DNA of 64,000 nt from Cytobacillus firmus (GCF_023657595.1 NZ_CP098323.1:2628001-2692000), one strand, 5' to 3'; shown: positions 41,931 through 50,680, counted from the stretch's first letter. Made by a program: numbers and translations. The notes: generated by a model not told the origin, from the letters alone.

Positions 41931-42770
41931 GACCATTTCTCTTGGGTAACCGCGTTTTTCGGCGTTATTCCTTCCGATTAACTACCATTTCTTAAGGGAA
42001 CCCGACATTTTGGGCGTTATTCCTCTCGATTAATTACCATTTCCCTTGGGAACCCCGCATTTTCGGCGTTATTCCTCCCGATTAACTACCATTACTCTTG
42101 GGAACCCGGCATTTTTGGCGTTATTCCTCCTGATTAACTACCATTTCTCAAGGGAACCCCGCATTTTCGACGTTATTCCTCTCGATTAACTACCATTTCT
42201 CAAGGGAACCCGGCATTTTCGGCGTTATTCCTCTCGATTAACTACCATTTCTAAAAAGGAACCTGACATTTGCGGCGTTTTTCCTCTCGATTAATTACCA
42301 TTTCTCAAGGGAACCCGGCATTTTCGGCGTTAATCCTCTCTATTAATTACCATTTCTCATGGAAACCCGGCATTTTCGGTGTTATTCCTCTCGATTAACT
42401 ACCAGTTCTCTTGGGAACCCCGCATTTTCGGCGTTATTCCTCTCGATTAATTACCATTTCTCAAGGGAACCCCGCATTTTCGGCGTTATTCCTCCCGATT
42501 AATTACCATTTCTCAAGGGAACCCCGCATTTTCGGCGTTATTCCTCTCGATTAACTACCAGTTCTCAAGGGAACCCGGCATTTTCGGCGTTATTCCCCTC
42601 GATTATCTACCATTTCTCAAGGGAACCCCGCATTTTCGGCGTTATTCCTCTCGATTAACTACCATTTCTCTTGGGGACCCCGCATTTTCGGCGTTATTCC
42701 TCTCGATTAACTACCATTTCCCTCGGATCCCCGGCTTTTTCGGCCTTATTCCTCTCGATTAACTACCATT
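41931..42770. repeat. 52-bp tandem repeat array B (16 units)
   Basis: Units begin with GGCGTTATTC at 41961, 42013, 42065, 42117, 42169, 42221, 42274, 42326, 42378, 42430, 42482, 42534, 42586, 42638, 42690 and 42742. The period is 52 with a single 53. Each has GGCGTTATTCCTCTCGATT, AACTACCATTTCTC and AAGGGAACCC(G/C)GCATTTTC. Copies are near identical with scattered substitutions. The whole stretch between the DsbA-like gene and DUF3231 is otherwise non-coding. Period and core are the same as in array A at 28508. Confidence 0.97.
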
Positions 42771-42811
42771 CCAGGCAGCTACCGTCACCTTAGACATTCT
42801 ATCGCTGAACT

Positions 42812-43819
42812 TCATCTATTCGCCAATTCATCATGGTCTGCCGGATGTGGCGGCTCCTCGAACCAGCCATTTTTGATCAGTATGTTTGCACCATCTTCAG
42901 CAAAATTAGCGATTTCAGCAGACAAGCGAATGAAATTAATTGATATATCTTTTCGTGCACACGAAGCTGCACTTGTTGCATAAAGCCCTGTACTCAGAGC
43001 AATGAGGGATGTGGTCATAAACATCATTAGCTTATCTGAAAAGGGCGGTTCAGTGGAATCTGTTACTTCCATATCCCAAGACATATTAACAGGCAAATAA
43101 CTTTCTTCGAGCATTCCGGCAAATACTTTTGTATGCTTCGCAGCTATATCCCTGCCCCTTACCATGAATTGGCCAACTTCCTTTGATTCGGCGACTTGGC
43201 TAAATCCCACCATAATCGTTTTTCCCATGGCATTACTTTTCAAATTCATATAGATATTTGTAATTTCAATAACAGTCGGAGGCCTTTTATCTCCAAACAA
43301 GCCACCCATGAATTTTTTGCTTTCAACAAAGCTGGTTTCTTTCACTGGAATGACATGAGGGGATCTCATATACAAGCCTTTGTTCACCAGCATTTTTTTT
43401 AGCTTTGTTTCATATTCATTAATTTCCATCAAACAATTGTTAAAGTATTCCTGGATATCAGACCGGACAGAAAGTGTTTTGGACAGTGTATAAAAATTGA
43501 CAGCAAACATGGCAATATTGTAGAAGAAGTGCAGGGAAAAATTCTCCGAAAACAGTTGTGGAGCATTTTCTCTTACATCATCTTCAACTGTAAATCCATG
43601 GGGCACTGATAGCCCTTCATTTTCAAAAAAGCCCGTCAGTTTCTTTAAATGTGTTTCAGCCAGTTGAATACTATCCTGAAGCATAGACTGCAGTTCCCGA
43701 TCTTCAATAACATTTAAAAAGTATGTGAAAATACAATTACACATGCTGCTGTTCATATAAGCCGACCATAATTGCGCTATTTCAGCTGCGGTTAATTCCG
43801 TGTTTTGATTTTCACTCAT
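42812..43819 (-). CDS. DUF3231 family protein
   Basis: A 335-residue protein of DUF3231, which contains two ferritin-like helical bundles: first half AEIAQLWSAYMNSSMCNCIFTYFLNVIEDRELQSMLQDSI..., second half PPTVIEITNIYMNLKSNAMGKTIMVGFSQVAESKEVGQFMVRG... The halves look like internal duplicates. Such proteins are common in Bacillus and often annotated as hypothetical or spore-associated. Role unknown. It lies beside the repeat array. Confidence 0.85.
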   Translation of the reverse strand: MSENQNTELTAAEIAQLWSAYMNSSMCNCIFTYFLNVIEDRELQSMLQDSIQLAETHLKKLTGFFENEGLSVPHGFTVEDDVRENAPQLFSENFSLHFFYNIAMFAVNFYTLSKTLSVRSDIQEYFNNCLMEINEYETKLKKMLVNKGLYMRSPHVIPVKETSFVESKKFMGGLFGDKRPPTVIEITNIYMNLKSNAMGKTIMVGFSQVAESKEVGQFMVRGRDIAAKHTKVFAGMLEESYLPVNMSWDMEVTDSTEPPFSDKLMMFMTTSLIALSTGLYATSAASCARKDISINFIRLSAEIANFAEDGANILIKNGWFEEPPHPADHDELANR

Positions 43820-43962
43820 TTTGGCTTCACGTCCCTCTTTTTAATTTTATTATTTCCAAAGTGCTGAAATAAAAAATACATTTTTTTAAAAACAGGTGTT
43901 CTTGTTACATCATTCATATCGGACCCAAATATGGGACATCCTATTAATGGGAGGTGTTTCTT

Positions 43963-44495
43963 TTGATCGTTTATCACGGTTCGCTAAGGAAATTTGACCA
44001 CTTTCATAAAGAGCAGGCTATGCAAAAAGCAATGAAAGAGTTAGATACGCTCGGCATATGGTTTTCATCTGACATAGATTCTGCTAAGACATTTGCTGTC
44101 GGGACAGAAACAGTCATCGAAAAATCAGAAACGGAGCTTTGGGAAGATGGAGTACCAAAAGTAATTCAGTATGACAAGCCAGTCCGCGGATTTGTTTATA
44201 AAGTGTATATAGATGAACCATTTTTAAAGGACTACGAATCCTTTGAACATTTCATGAATGAACGGGATCCCTATTGTGACTATGCAAGCACAAAAAAAAG
44301 ACACCTTACCTGGAATGATAAGGCGATCTTATTGAATAAAGACGAAGCCAATGCGGAATTTCGGAAAAGTCTTGCGAAGCAAGGCTACCATGGTATTACC
44401 GTACGAAAATGCCCATTGAAACGGGCGATTCCGATATGTATTGCATTTTTTCGGATGAACTTCTGCAGATTGCCGATGTCTTTTCAGTAGAATAA
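43963..44495 (+). pseudogene. ART-like protein gene, frameshifted near its 3' end
   Basis: The frame starts at TTG 43963 (GGGAGGTG upstream) with MIVYHGSLRKFDHFHKE and GIWFSSDIDSAKTFA, a layout resembling ADP-ribosyltransferase-like (ART-PolyVal) folds: a YHG start and a W-F-S-S-D..AKTFA segment. Around 44400 the original frame becomes odd (VRKCPLKRAIPICIA), while the next frame continues sensibly (TKMPIETGDSDMYCIFSDELLQIADVF) to a stop at 44495. A one-base deletion near 44401-44403 fits. It could be an assembly error. Family assignment is tentative. Confidence 0.5.
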
Positions 44496-44503
44496 ACGGC
44501 TGC

Positions 44504-45619
44504 CTAGATCTTTTCTTTAAGCCATGAAACCACCTGATCAAGTTCCTCTTTTTCCGTATATCTCCCAAGACTAAATCTGATAGCACCCATTCCAACATGC
44601 TCAGGAACCTTCATTTCCCGTAAAACGGGGGACAATTCCACTTTGCCTGAATGGCAGGCTGATCCTGTGGAGGCAGCAAGCTGAGGTATGGCGGATAAGA
44701 TGTCCTGTCCAACCCTATTGATAAAACTCACATTCAGGGTATTCGGTAGCCGTTTTTCTTCATGGCCATTAAGAACAACCTCTTCACCAAATGCCTCCTT
44801 CAATTGACCCCAAAAATAATTTGTTAAGTCAGCAAGCTTCCGGTCCCAGACCTGCTCCTGTGCCAGCTCACAGGCTTTTCCGAGCCCGGCTGCAAGCAAT
44901 GTGTTCTCTGTTCCTGCACGCATTCCAAACTCATGTCCTGCCCCGTGAATAAGCGGTTCAAGCTCTGTGCCTTTCCTGATATATAAGACGCCAATCCCTT
45001 TAGGCGCGTACAATTTATGACCGGCAATGGTGAGCATATCCACATTCAGCTCATTAACATCAACAGGCACTTTTCCGGCGGATTGGGAAGCATCGGTATG
45101 AAATGCAATCTTGTGCCTCCTTGCGATTTCCCCTATTTCTTCTATTGGCTGAAGAGTCCCCACTTCATTGTTTGAATGCATAATGGTGATCAGGATTGTG
45201 TCTTCCCGGATAGCCTTTTCAATATCCCCAGCAGAAACCAATCCATATTTATCCACATCCAACATCGTGAGTTCAGCACCTAAACGCTCCAGAAATTTTA
45301 AAGGCTCGATTATGGCAGGATGCTCTATTTTTGATGTAATGATGTGCTTGCCTTTTGAAAGATGCTTGAAATAATAGCCCTTTAATGCGAGGTTGTTTGC
45401 TTCACTTCCACCGCTGGTAAAAATAATCTCTTCAGGTGAGCATGACAGCAAGTCAGATACCTGTTCCCTTGCACGATTCATTTTTTCTTTTACTGGCTGC
45501 CCTGCCCAGTGCACTGCGGAAGGATTTCCGTAAAAGTCTGTCAGAAAAGGATACATGTGATCAGCAACCTCTGGGGCCAAAGGCGTGCTTGCGTTGTAAT
45601 CGAGATAAACTTTGTTCAT
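44504..45619 (-). CDS. Cysteine desulfurase, NifS/IscS-like
   Basis: A 371-residue class V PLP enzyme. Landmarks are YLDYNASTPL, EEIIFTSGGSEANNLALKG, the PLP-binding Asp/His in HTDASQSAGK, the Schiff-base Lys in TIAGHKLYAPKGIGVLYI, and the catalytic Cys in STGSACHSG. It releases sulfur (and, in some homologues, selenium) from cysteine or selenocysteine. It is not in an isc or suf operon here, so its partner is unknown. Its closeness (about 3 kb) to the UGA-containing oxidoreductase is noted without claiming a link. Confidence 0.9.
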   Translation of the reverse strand: MNKVYLDYNASTPLAPEVADHMYPFLTDFYGNPSAVHWAGQPVKEKMNRAREQVSDLLSCSPEEIIFTSGGSEANNLALKGYYFKHLSKGKHIITSKIEHPAIIEPLKFLERLGAELTMLDVDKYGLVSAGDIEKAIREDTILITIMHSNNEVGTLQPIEEIGEIARRHKIAFHTDASQSAGKVPVDVNELNVDMLTIAGHKLYAPKGIGVLYIRKGTELEPLIHGAGHEFGMRAGTENTLLAAGLGKACELAQEQVWDRKLADLTNYFWGQLKEAFGEEVVLNGHEEKRLPNTLNVSFINRVGQDILSAIPQLAASTGSACHSGKVELSPVLREMKVPEHVGMGAIRFSLGRYTEKEELDQVVSWLKEKI

Positions 45620-45964
45620 TTCCCCTCCCCCTTTCTATAAGAATATCAAAATAATAGAGGAAATGGAGTTTTAGACTAATTTAATAGGGATGCCCTCACA
45701 TCCCTAAAAAAACAATTAACAATAAATTTACAGACCTTTTATCCTTCTTTAATAATGCAGGCTTAAAATAAAGATATACCAACTAATCGAAAGGAGCTGG
45801 CGCTATGCTTGAGAAACTTTTTAGATTAGCGGTCCTGACTATTTTTTGTACTCTTTTCCCGTAATTCTTTTATCTCCCAATGGAAGCACGGCATCAAAAT
45901 GTGAGCTGACAAGTCTATGTAATGCTCGTTCAACTGCCGCGATATCGGCTTTCACTCAAATTTT
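45620..45964. other. Gap with two very short ORFs
   Basis: A 19-codon ORF (45805-45864, plus; MLEKLFRLAVLTIFCTLFP) has AAAGGAG before its ATG. On the minus strand, 45839-45955 (GTG start, 38 codons) reads KADIAAVERALHRLVSSHFDAVLPLGDKR and begins 9 bases after the VOC gene stop; it looks like a coding fragment. Neither can be identified. Confidence 0.35.
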
Positions 45965-46345
45965 TCACTTTCTCTCCATCACAGCAAAGTAATTTTCTTC
46001 TCCATCCGCAAAGTTAAAAACCCGGCCTGAAGGCATTTCTACAATTTCTCCAACCGTAATGCCCTTGTTTGAAAAGTCGCTATGAAGTCTTTCAAGATCT
46101 TCTGTAATAAACATCAACGAAGGGGTGCCCAGGTTTAATCCCGGCGACATCTTCGCTACCCATTCCTTATTGTGCAGAACAATACTCGTCTCCGACTCCT
46201 TTGATGGAGATACTTCGATCCATCTCATCCCCTGGCCATTATCTTCTTCGGCCAATATCTGAAATCCAGCTTTTTCAGTCCAAAAATTTACTGCTTCATC
46301 CTGATTGTTAACGTATAGCATAATTTGTCCGACTTGCTTAATCAT
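45965..46345 (-). CDS. VOC family (glyoxalase-like) protein
   Basis: A 126-residue vicinal-oxygen-chelate protein: QVGQIMLYVNNQDEAVNFWTEKAGFQIL at the N-terminus, IEVSPSKESETSIVLHNK in the middle and FNFADGEENYFAVMERK at the end. Members include glyoxalases and thiol- or antibiotic-modifying proteins. Metal-ligand residues are partly present (Glu/His), but no substrate can be assigned. It lacks an operon partner. Confidence 0.85.
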   Translation of the reverse strand: MIKQVGQIMLYVNNQDEAVNFWTEKAGFQILAEEDNGQGMRWIEVSPSKESETSIVLHNKEWVAKMSPGLNLGTPSLMFITEDLERLHSDFSNKGITVGEIVEMPSGRVFNFADGEENYFAVMERK

Positions 46346-46407
46346 GTTCTTACACTCCTTTCGTAATTTTTATATTAATTAAATCTGAAAATTAATTCAA
46401 TTAAAAA

Positions 46408-46434
46408 AGAGCCCTGCCCCAGGGACAAAGCTCT
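46408..46434 (-). terminator. Terminator of Gly/Pro-rich protein gene
   Basis: AGAGC and GCTCT close a GC-rich hairpin with inner CCTG/CAGG, followed on the minus strand by TTTTTT. It lies just downstream of the 46441 gene. Confidence 0.75.
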
Positions 46435-46440
46435 GCCTTC

Positions 46441-46722
46441 TTAGTAATAGTAAGGATATGGCGCGTACGGGTAAGGCGGGTAAGGATAATAAGGATAACC
46501 AAATCCTGGTCCCGGTGCCAGCAAGGCTCCTGTCGCAAGCCCTCCTAAAAAGCCAAGCCCCAGACCAAAGCCTGGTCCTCCAAACCCGAATCCCGGCCGG
46601 CCAAAACCAAATCCGGGTCTTCCAATTCCAAATCCGGGACGAACTCGATGGTCAGTGAAATACATGCCATTGTGCGGAACAAACTCCTGTGACACAGGCA
46701 TGTGCTGGTATTGATAATCCAA
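46441..46722 (-). CDS. Gly/Phe/Pro/Tyr-rich repeat protein, coat-like
   Basis: A 93-residue protein: an N-terminal stretch (MDYQYQHMPVSQEFVPHNG), then repeats of RPGFGFG/GPGFGLG (residues about 28-58), a hydrophobic Gly-Leu-Ala section, and a Tyr/Pro-rich tail (YYPYPPYPYAPYPYYY). Low-complexity proteins of this kind occur in Bacillus spore coats and exosporia. AGGAGG precedes the ATG. Assignment rests on composition only. Confidence 0.7.
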   Translation of the reverse strand: MDYQYQHMPVSQEFVPHNGMYFTDHRVRPGFGIGRPGFGFGRPGFGFGGPGFGLGLGFLGGLATGALLAPGPGFGYPYYPYPPYPYAPYPYYY

Positions 46723-46898
46723 ACGGAACTCCTCCTCTGTATATGTCTACAGTAAAGGATATGCGTCAGTTGCCTATGGGGTATGGGCCCCTGCCCTTAA
46801 TTCAAAAACAATCTTCGTTTAATAGATAAGTAACCACACCTCTATTATGATTTCTCCATATCTATAAATTAAATTGATAATTAAAAAGAGGGATACTA

Positions 46899-47192
46899 GT
46901 GAGTAGAAAAAAACAAATTCCTTGCCTTTTCCCCGGATACCGATGGTGCGGTCCCGGATGCAGCGGACCAGGCGCCCCTATTAATGGAGTGGATGCCTGC
47001 TGCAAAGCTCATGATAAATGCTGGTCAAGCGGAAGATCCAAATGCAGCTGTGACCAGGAATTTCTCAGATGCCTGAAGCCAAAAACAAACCTGCATGGCG
47101 AAGAAGGAACCATTGCGACGATCATTTATATTTATATGAAGATTCAAACCGATTTTACCTGCAGCCGGTTTCGGAGGAGAAGACATTATTAA
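46899..47192 (+). CDS. Phospholipase A2-like protein (parvovirus VP1/PLA2 type)
   Basis: A 97-residue protein with the PLA2 calcium loop (YRWCGPGCSGPG) and catalytic helix (DACCKAHDKCW, with the His-Asp dyad), 10 cysteines, and a basic C-terminus. This matches the small PLA2-like domain seen in parvovirus capsids and annotated in Bacillus proteins. It lacks a signal peptide. The start is GTG with AGAGGG upstream. Whether it has lipase activity is not shown by sequence alone. Confidence 0.82.
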   Translation: MSRKKQIPCLFPGYRWCGPGCSGPGAPINGVDACCKAHDKCWSSGRSKCSCDQEFLRCLKPKTNLHGEEGTIATIIYIYMKIQTDFTCSRFRRRRHY

Positions 47193-47214
47193 AAAGCGGC
47201 GCTAGTCGCTTTTT
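47191..47214 (+). terminator. PLA2-like gene terminator
   Basis: AAAAAGCG and CGCTTTTT form an 8-bp stem that begins at the stop codon and runs into seven or more T residues. Confidence 0.82.
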
Positions 47215-47301
47215 TTATTCACAGTAATATTGCTTTATTAAATTACTTCGATTAAACTCAAAATTAGTTATCTGAATAATAAGAAAACCAAAGGAGGAAC
47301 C

Positions 47302-47673
47302 ATGAAACTAGGAGCGTTTTCAGTAAGCTTAACCGTAAAAGACATTAAGAAGTCAAAAGAATTTTACGAAAAACTTGGTTTTGAAGCATTAGGCGGGAAT
47401 ATTGAGCAAAATTGGCTGATACTGAAGAATGAAAACTGTGTCATAGGTCTATTCCAAGGCATGTTCGAGAAAAACATCCTTACATTTAATCCTGGCTGGA
47501 ATCAGAATGCAGAAAACCTAGAGGAATTCACTGACATTCTGGACCTTCAAAAGCAACTAAAGGAACAAGGGATTCCTATCATAAACGAAGCAGATGAGTC
47601 AGGTTCCGGCCCTGCAAGTTTCACCCTCGAAGATCCGGATGGCAACGCTATTCTTTTCGACCAGCATAGGTAG
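47302..47673 (+). CDS. VOC family (glyoxalase-like) protein
   Basis: A 123-residue VOC protein: MKLGAFSVSLTVKDIKKSKEFYEKLGFEALGG, then the second half ending GPASFTLEDPDGNAILFDQHR, the usual glyoxalase/dioxygenase C-terminus. AAAGGAGG precedes the ATG. It is a second VOC gene within 2 kb, with low resemblance to the one at 45965. Substrate unknown. Confidence 0.88.
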   Translation: MKLGAFSVSLTVKDIKKSKEFYEKLGFEALGGNIEQNWLILKNENCVIGLFQGMFEKNILTFNPGWNQNAENLEEFTDILDLQKQLKEQGIPIINEADESGSGPASFTLEDPDGNAILFDQHR

Positions 47674-47695
47674 AATTCTGCTTACATAAAAATAG

Positions 47696-47725
47696 AAACA
47701 GCAGTGCCGGATTGCACTGCTGTTT
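47696..47725. terminator. Bidirectional terminator
   Basis: AAACAGCAGTGC and GCACTGCTGTTT form a perfect 12-bp stem with a 6-base loop between the convergent VOC and 47739 genes. Confidence 0.88.
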
Positions 47726-47738
47726 TAGCCCATAACAA

Positions 47739-47966
47739 TCAACGTTCATTTCCCCGTTTAAAGTTCCCCGTTATCTTTGCCATGATTAATTGCCTGCTCT
47801 TTTCATCTTCAGCTTCACTCATTCTTTTTAGAAACTTCTCTGACTCTTTACCTTTTAGGATTTTCACTTGTTTTCCATTAAAATCAAGAAACACTGTGCT
47901 ATTTTTATTTACCCGAAAGCTAAATGGTTCTTCATCCAGGCGATTCCTTTTATCAATATGATCCAT
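47739..47966 (-). CDS. Hypothetical protein, 75 aa
   Basis: A 75-residue protein with a beta-hairpin-like first half (EEPFSFRVNKNSTVFLDFNGKQVKILKGKE) and a charged helical second half (KFLKRMSEAEDEKSRQLIMAKITGNFKRG). GGAGGAAG precedes the ATG. No family is recognised. It lies between two strong terminators' reach and is probably monocistronic. Confidence 0.65.
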   Translation of the reverse strand: MDHIDKRNRLDEEPFSFRVNKNSTVFLDFNGKQVKILKGKESEKFLKRMSEAEDEKSRQLIMAKITGNFKRGNER

Positions 47967-48097
47967 TTTCTTCCTCCTTGCTTAACCAAACTATAATATA
48001 AAATACTCAACAAGAAAACAGAATTTTTTAACTAAATGAATCAAATAATATCCTATACACATTTAATTATCCCATTGCAGAAGTGGAGATCCTGCTT

Positions 48098-48967
48098 ATG
48101 AGCATAATTTTAGCCCTGCTGGCCGCATTATTTGCATCTTTCACCGCTATTCTCGCTAAAATTGGCATTGAAAAGGTTGATTCCAACCTTGCTACCGCCG
48201 TACGGACGATTGTGGTGGTCATCATGGCTTTTTTAATGGTCCTTATTACTGGCGAAACAGATAGCATCTTTACTATTTCGGTGAAATCCTGCGTATTTCT
48301 AATCCTGTCCGGCCTGACAACCGGCCTATCATGGATCTGCTTTTTTAAAGCGATTCAGATTGGAGATGTATCTAAAGTAGTTCCCATCGATAAGTCGAGT
48401 GTCGTCTTAACGATCCTCTTATCCTTTATTATTCTCAGGGAACCCGCCACAGCTCTGGTTGTTTCAGGCGGAATCATTATTTCCATTGGAACCTTTGTCT
48501 TAATTGGCCGAGACAGGAAAAAGACCCGCAAAAAGAAAGTATTTAATACAAAATCATATATTTTCCTAGCCGTCCTGTCCGCTGTATTTGCTGCAGCCAC
48601 CAATATTTTAGCGAAGATCGGAATTGAAGACGTCGACTCCAATGTGGCTACCTTTATCCGGACTGTGGTCATCATTCTTTTCGCCTGGGGCATCGTATTT
48701 TTCCAGGGGACTGTTAAGGAGCTTAAAAGCATTTCGAAAAAGTCCTATTTATTTCTTTTCCTCTCTGGAGCCGCTACCGGATTATCCTGGCTGTGCTATT
48801 TCGGCGCTCTCGCCATCGGCAAGGTTAGTGTCGTGAACCCCATTGATAAATTCAGTGTGGTGCTGACTATGATTTTAAGTTTCATTATTTTAAAAGAGAA
48901 GCCGGCAATGAATACCATTGCCGGCGCCATTTTGATTACGATTGGGACGGCTTTGCTGATAATCTAG
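48098..48967 (+). CDS. EamA family transporter
   Basis: A 289-residue drug/metabolite transporter of the EamA type with about ten membrane segments in two repeats. The repeats are unusually alike: LAKIGIEKVDSNLATAVRTIVV and LAKIGIEDVDSNVATFIRTVVI, then TTGLSWICFFKAIQIGDVSKVVPIDKSSVVLT and ATGLSWLCYFGALAIGKVSVVNPIDKFSVVLT. The ATG at 48098 follows GGAG; a GTG at 48083 is upstream. Substrate is unknown. Confidence 0.88.
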   Translation: MSIILALLAALFASFTAILAKIGIEKVDSNLATAVRTIVVVIMAFLMVLITGETDSIFTISVKSCVFLILSGLTTGLSWICFFKAIQIGDVSKVVPIDKSSVVLTILLSFIILREPATALVVSGGIIISIGTFVLIGRDRKKTRKKKVFNTKSYIFLAVLSAVFAAATNILAKIGIEDVDSNVATFIRTVVIILFAWGIVFFQGTVKELKSISKKSYLFLFLSGAATGLSWLCYFGALAIGKVSVVNPIDKFSVVLTMILSFIILKEKPAMNTIAGAILITIGTALLII

Positions 48968-48996
48968 GCGTTAATTATAGATAATTACATAAGAAA

Positions 48997-49027
48997 AAAC
49001 GGCTTAAATCCTCAATGTGAGCCGTTT
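48997..49027 (+). terminator. EamA gene terminator
   Basis: AAACGGCT and AGCCGTTT form an 8-bp stem with a 15-base loop about 30 bases after the stop codon. The T tract is short. Confidence 0.6.
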
Positions 49028-49084
49028 CAATGAAAATTTGGCTTCCAGAAGCCCTTTTCAGAACCTATATTTATGTGCCAGTAT

Positions 49085-49190
49085 TATTTACTTGCAGATA
49101 GACCCAATTACTTTCGGATAAAATATTTTATTTGCGCATAGCCCAATTCTACTAGCGTATAAAGCTATTTATTTGCGTTTAGCCAATATC
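49085..49190. repeat. Degenerate 40-41-bp tandem repeat
   Basis: About three copies of TATTTACTTGC(A/G)(C/G)ATAGCCCAATT recur with spacing of 40 and 41 bases (TTGC at 49093, 49133 and 49174). It fills the gap between EamA and GNAT genes and is unrelated to the 52-bp arrays. Confidence 0.55.
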
Positions 49191-49199
49191 ATGATTCAC

Positions 49200-50051
49200 C
49201 TACCCAAAAGCCTGCGAAGCAATAGCATATAAGGTATTGTTCCTCTGCGGCATAGCTGCTGAATTTTTCATCATGACTGGAGGAGTGTTTGTTTTAACAA
49301 AACCGCTTCGCTCCAGATAGGGCATAAAATCCGTTCTTCCTTCTGGAACATCAATTCGCAGCTTCCCTTTATGATGTAAAGCCAATTTTTCTACGATTAA
49401 GGCAGCTGTATCTGAATCAGCTGATGCAATGGGTCCAAGTATTAAATTGACTGGCCCCTGTATGGATAATCCATATCCAATGATCTCTCCATTATTATTT
49501 TTAACAACAAGGCATTGTTTAGACTGGCTGATTCGATTGCGCAGGAAAACGCTACGCTTATCCCCAAAGGCAGCCCCGTCCAAATTAACAAGCTTAGCAA
49601 AATCAGACTGATTAAAGTCTTCTATAAAAACTCCATCATGATCCTGTAAATGTACAGGGATGAAATCATCACAAAGAAATTTGCTTATAAAATCCACTGT
49701 TTTGAAGCCCATTTTTTCATAAAGGGGCTTTCCTTCCTTCGTTGCAATGAGCATTAGCGACATATCCCCATTAATACTTTCAGCACACTTTAGGACTGCT
49801 TCCATTGCCAGGCCAAATCCCCTGAATTCTTCATGGACAATAACCATGCCAATCGACGCCAGTTTAGTGTCATAGGGAATTATAGCGGAACTGGATACAA
49901 TTCTCCCTGCAGCATTCTTATGACCGAAAACTCTCCCGGATTCCAAAAGTGTTCTTACTTCATATTCATCATAATCCCATCCAACCGATGCCGATAAATC
50001 TATTAGGCCTGGAATATCATATTGATTTAATTCTGCTAATTCTGCTATCAT
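49200..50051 (-). CDS. Double-domain GNAT acetyltransferase
   Basis: A 283-residue protein with a GNAT domain in the first half (SIGMVIVHEEFRGFGLAMEAVLKCAE, acetyl-CoA site R-G-F-G-L-A, then LYEKMGFKTV) and a second, divergent GNAT-like domain after residue 145 (GYGLSIQGPVNLILGPIASADSDTAALIVEKLALHHKGKLRIDVPEG). Such two-domain GNATs are common in Bacilli. Substrate unknown. Confidence 0.83.
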   Translation of the reverse strand: MIAELAELNQYDIPGLIDLSASVGWDYDEYEVRTLLESGRVFGHKNAAGRIVSSSAIIPYDTKLASIGMVIVHEEFRGFGLAMEAVLKCAESINGDMSLMLIATKEGKPLYEKMGFKTVDFISKFLCDDFIPVHLQDHDGVFIEDFNQSDFAKLVNLDGAAFGDKRSVFLRNRISQSKQCLVVKNNNGEIIGYGLSIQGPVNLILGPIASADSDTAALIVEKLALHHKGKLRIDVPEGRTDFMPYLERSGFVKTNTPPVMMKNSAAMPQRNNTLYAIASQAFG

Positions 50052-50121
50052 TTGCTTCTCCCTCTTAGTCTTTGTTTTATCACCTCAATAAGTATTAAAT
50101 ACCCTTCATACAAAATCCTTC

Positions 50122-50616
50122 TTACTTTACACATCCCTTCAATCTACTTTGTAAAATTGCAGGTCCAAGATTACCGGAACGGGAATTGGAGAGACGCAAT
50201 TGCACGATTGCATCAGCAGAAAGTTGTGCGGATATTTCGTCAAACTTTCCGGCCAATGGGAAACCGCCAAACAAGCTTGGCTGATCTTCTTTAACAGGAT
50301 ACATATTAAATCTCCAGCTGATCACACCAGGTATTTGTGCAAACCCCTCATATTGATCATACTCGCCAAATGTTGAAGGCAAGGGCATCCAGTCAGCGTA
50401 GATTCCAATAGCTGTCCGTTCTCTGACAGGACTCTCCGGCTCCTCTGAATATGGTTTCTTCACTTTAGTTATAAGAGCTGTCCCCTGGATATTGGGAATA
50501 TCTTTTACAGGCTCCAGCACAATGCTGCAGGGATAGGAAAGGGATTCTGCATGTGCTGCATTTATTTGAAGTTCAAATAATACAAAAAATACTGTTACTA
50601 ACAAGAATTTATTCAT
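50122..50616 (-). CDS. Secreted hypothetical protein
   Basis: A 164-residue protein with a clear signal peptide (MNKFLLVTVFFVLFELQINAAHAES, cleavage after AHA). The mature part holds one Cys near its start (YPCSIVLEPVKDIPNIQGTAL) and one near the end (LKGCVK), which could pair. The rest is beta-rich (ERTAIGIYADWMPLPSTFGEYDQYEGFAQIPG). GGAGGAAATTC precedes the ATG. No family recognised. Confidence 0.75.
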   Translation of the reverse strand: MNKFLLVTVFFVLFELQINAAHAESLSYPCSIVLEPVKDIPNIQGTALITKVKKPYSEEPESPVRERTAIGIYADWMPLPSTFGEYDQYEGFAQIPGVISWRFNMYPVKEDQPSLFGGFPLAGKFDEISAQLSADAIVQLRLSNSRSGNLGPAILQSRLKGCVK

Positions 50617-50680
50617 CAGAATTTCCTCCGTTTCAAAGACTAATTTCCCCCTTCACCCGCTTTAAAATTCGGATCAACCT

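Noticed and set aside
41931..42770. Possible CRISPR array
   Set aside because: Units are near-identical over their full 52 bases with no unique spacers, and no cas genes are present.
44504..45619. Selenocysteine lyase supplying the UGA-containing oxidoreductase
   Set aside because: The sequence fits ordinary cysteine desulfurases equally well; nearness alone does not support a selenium role.
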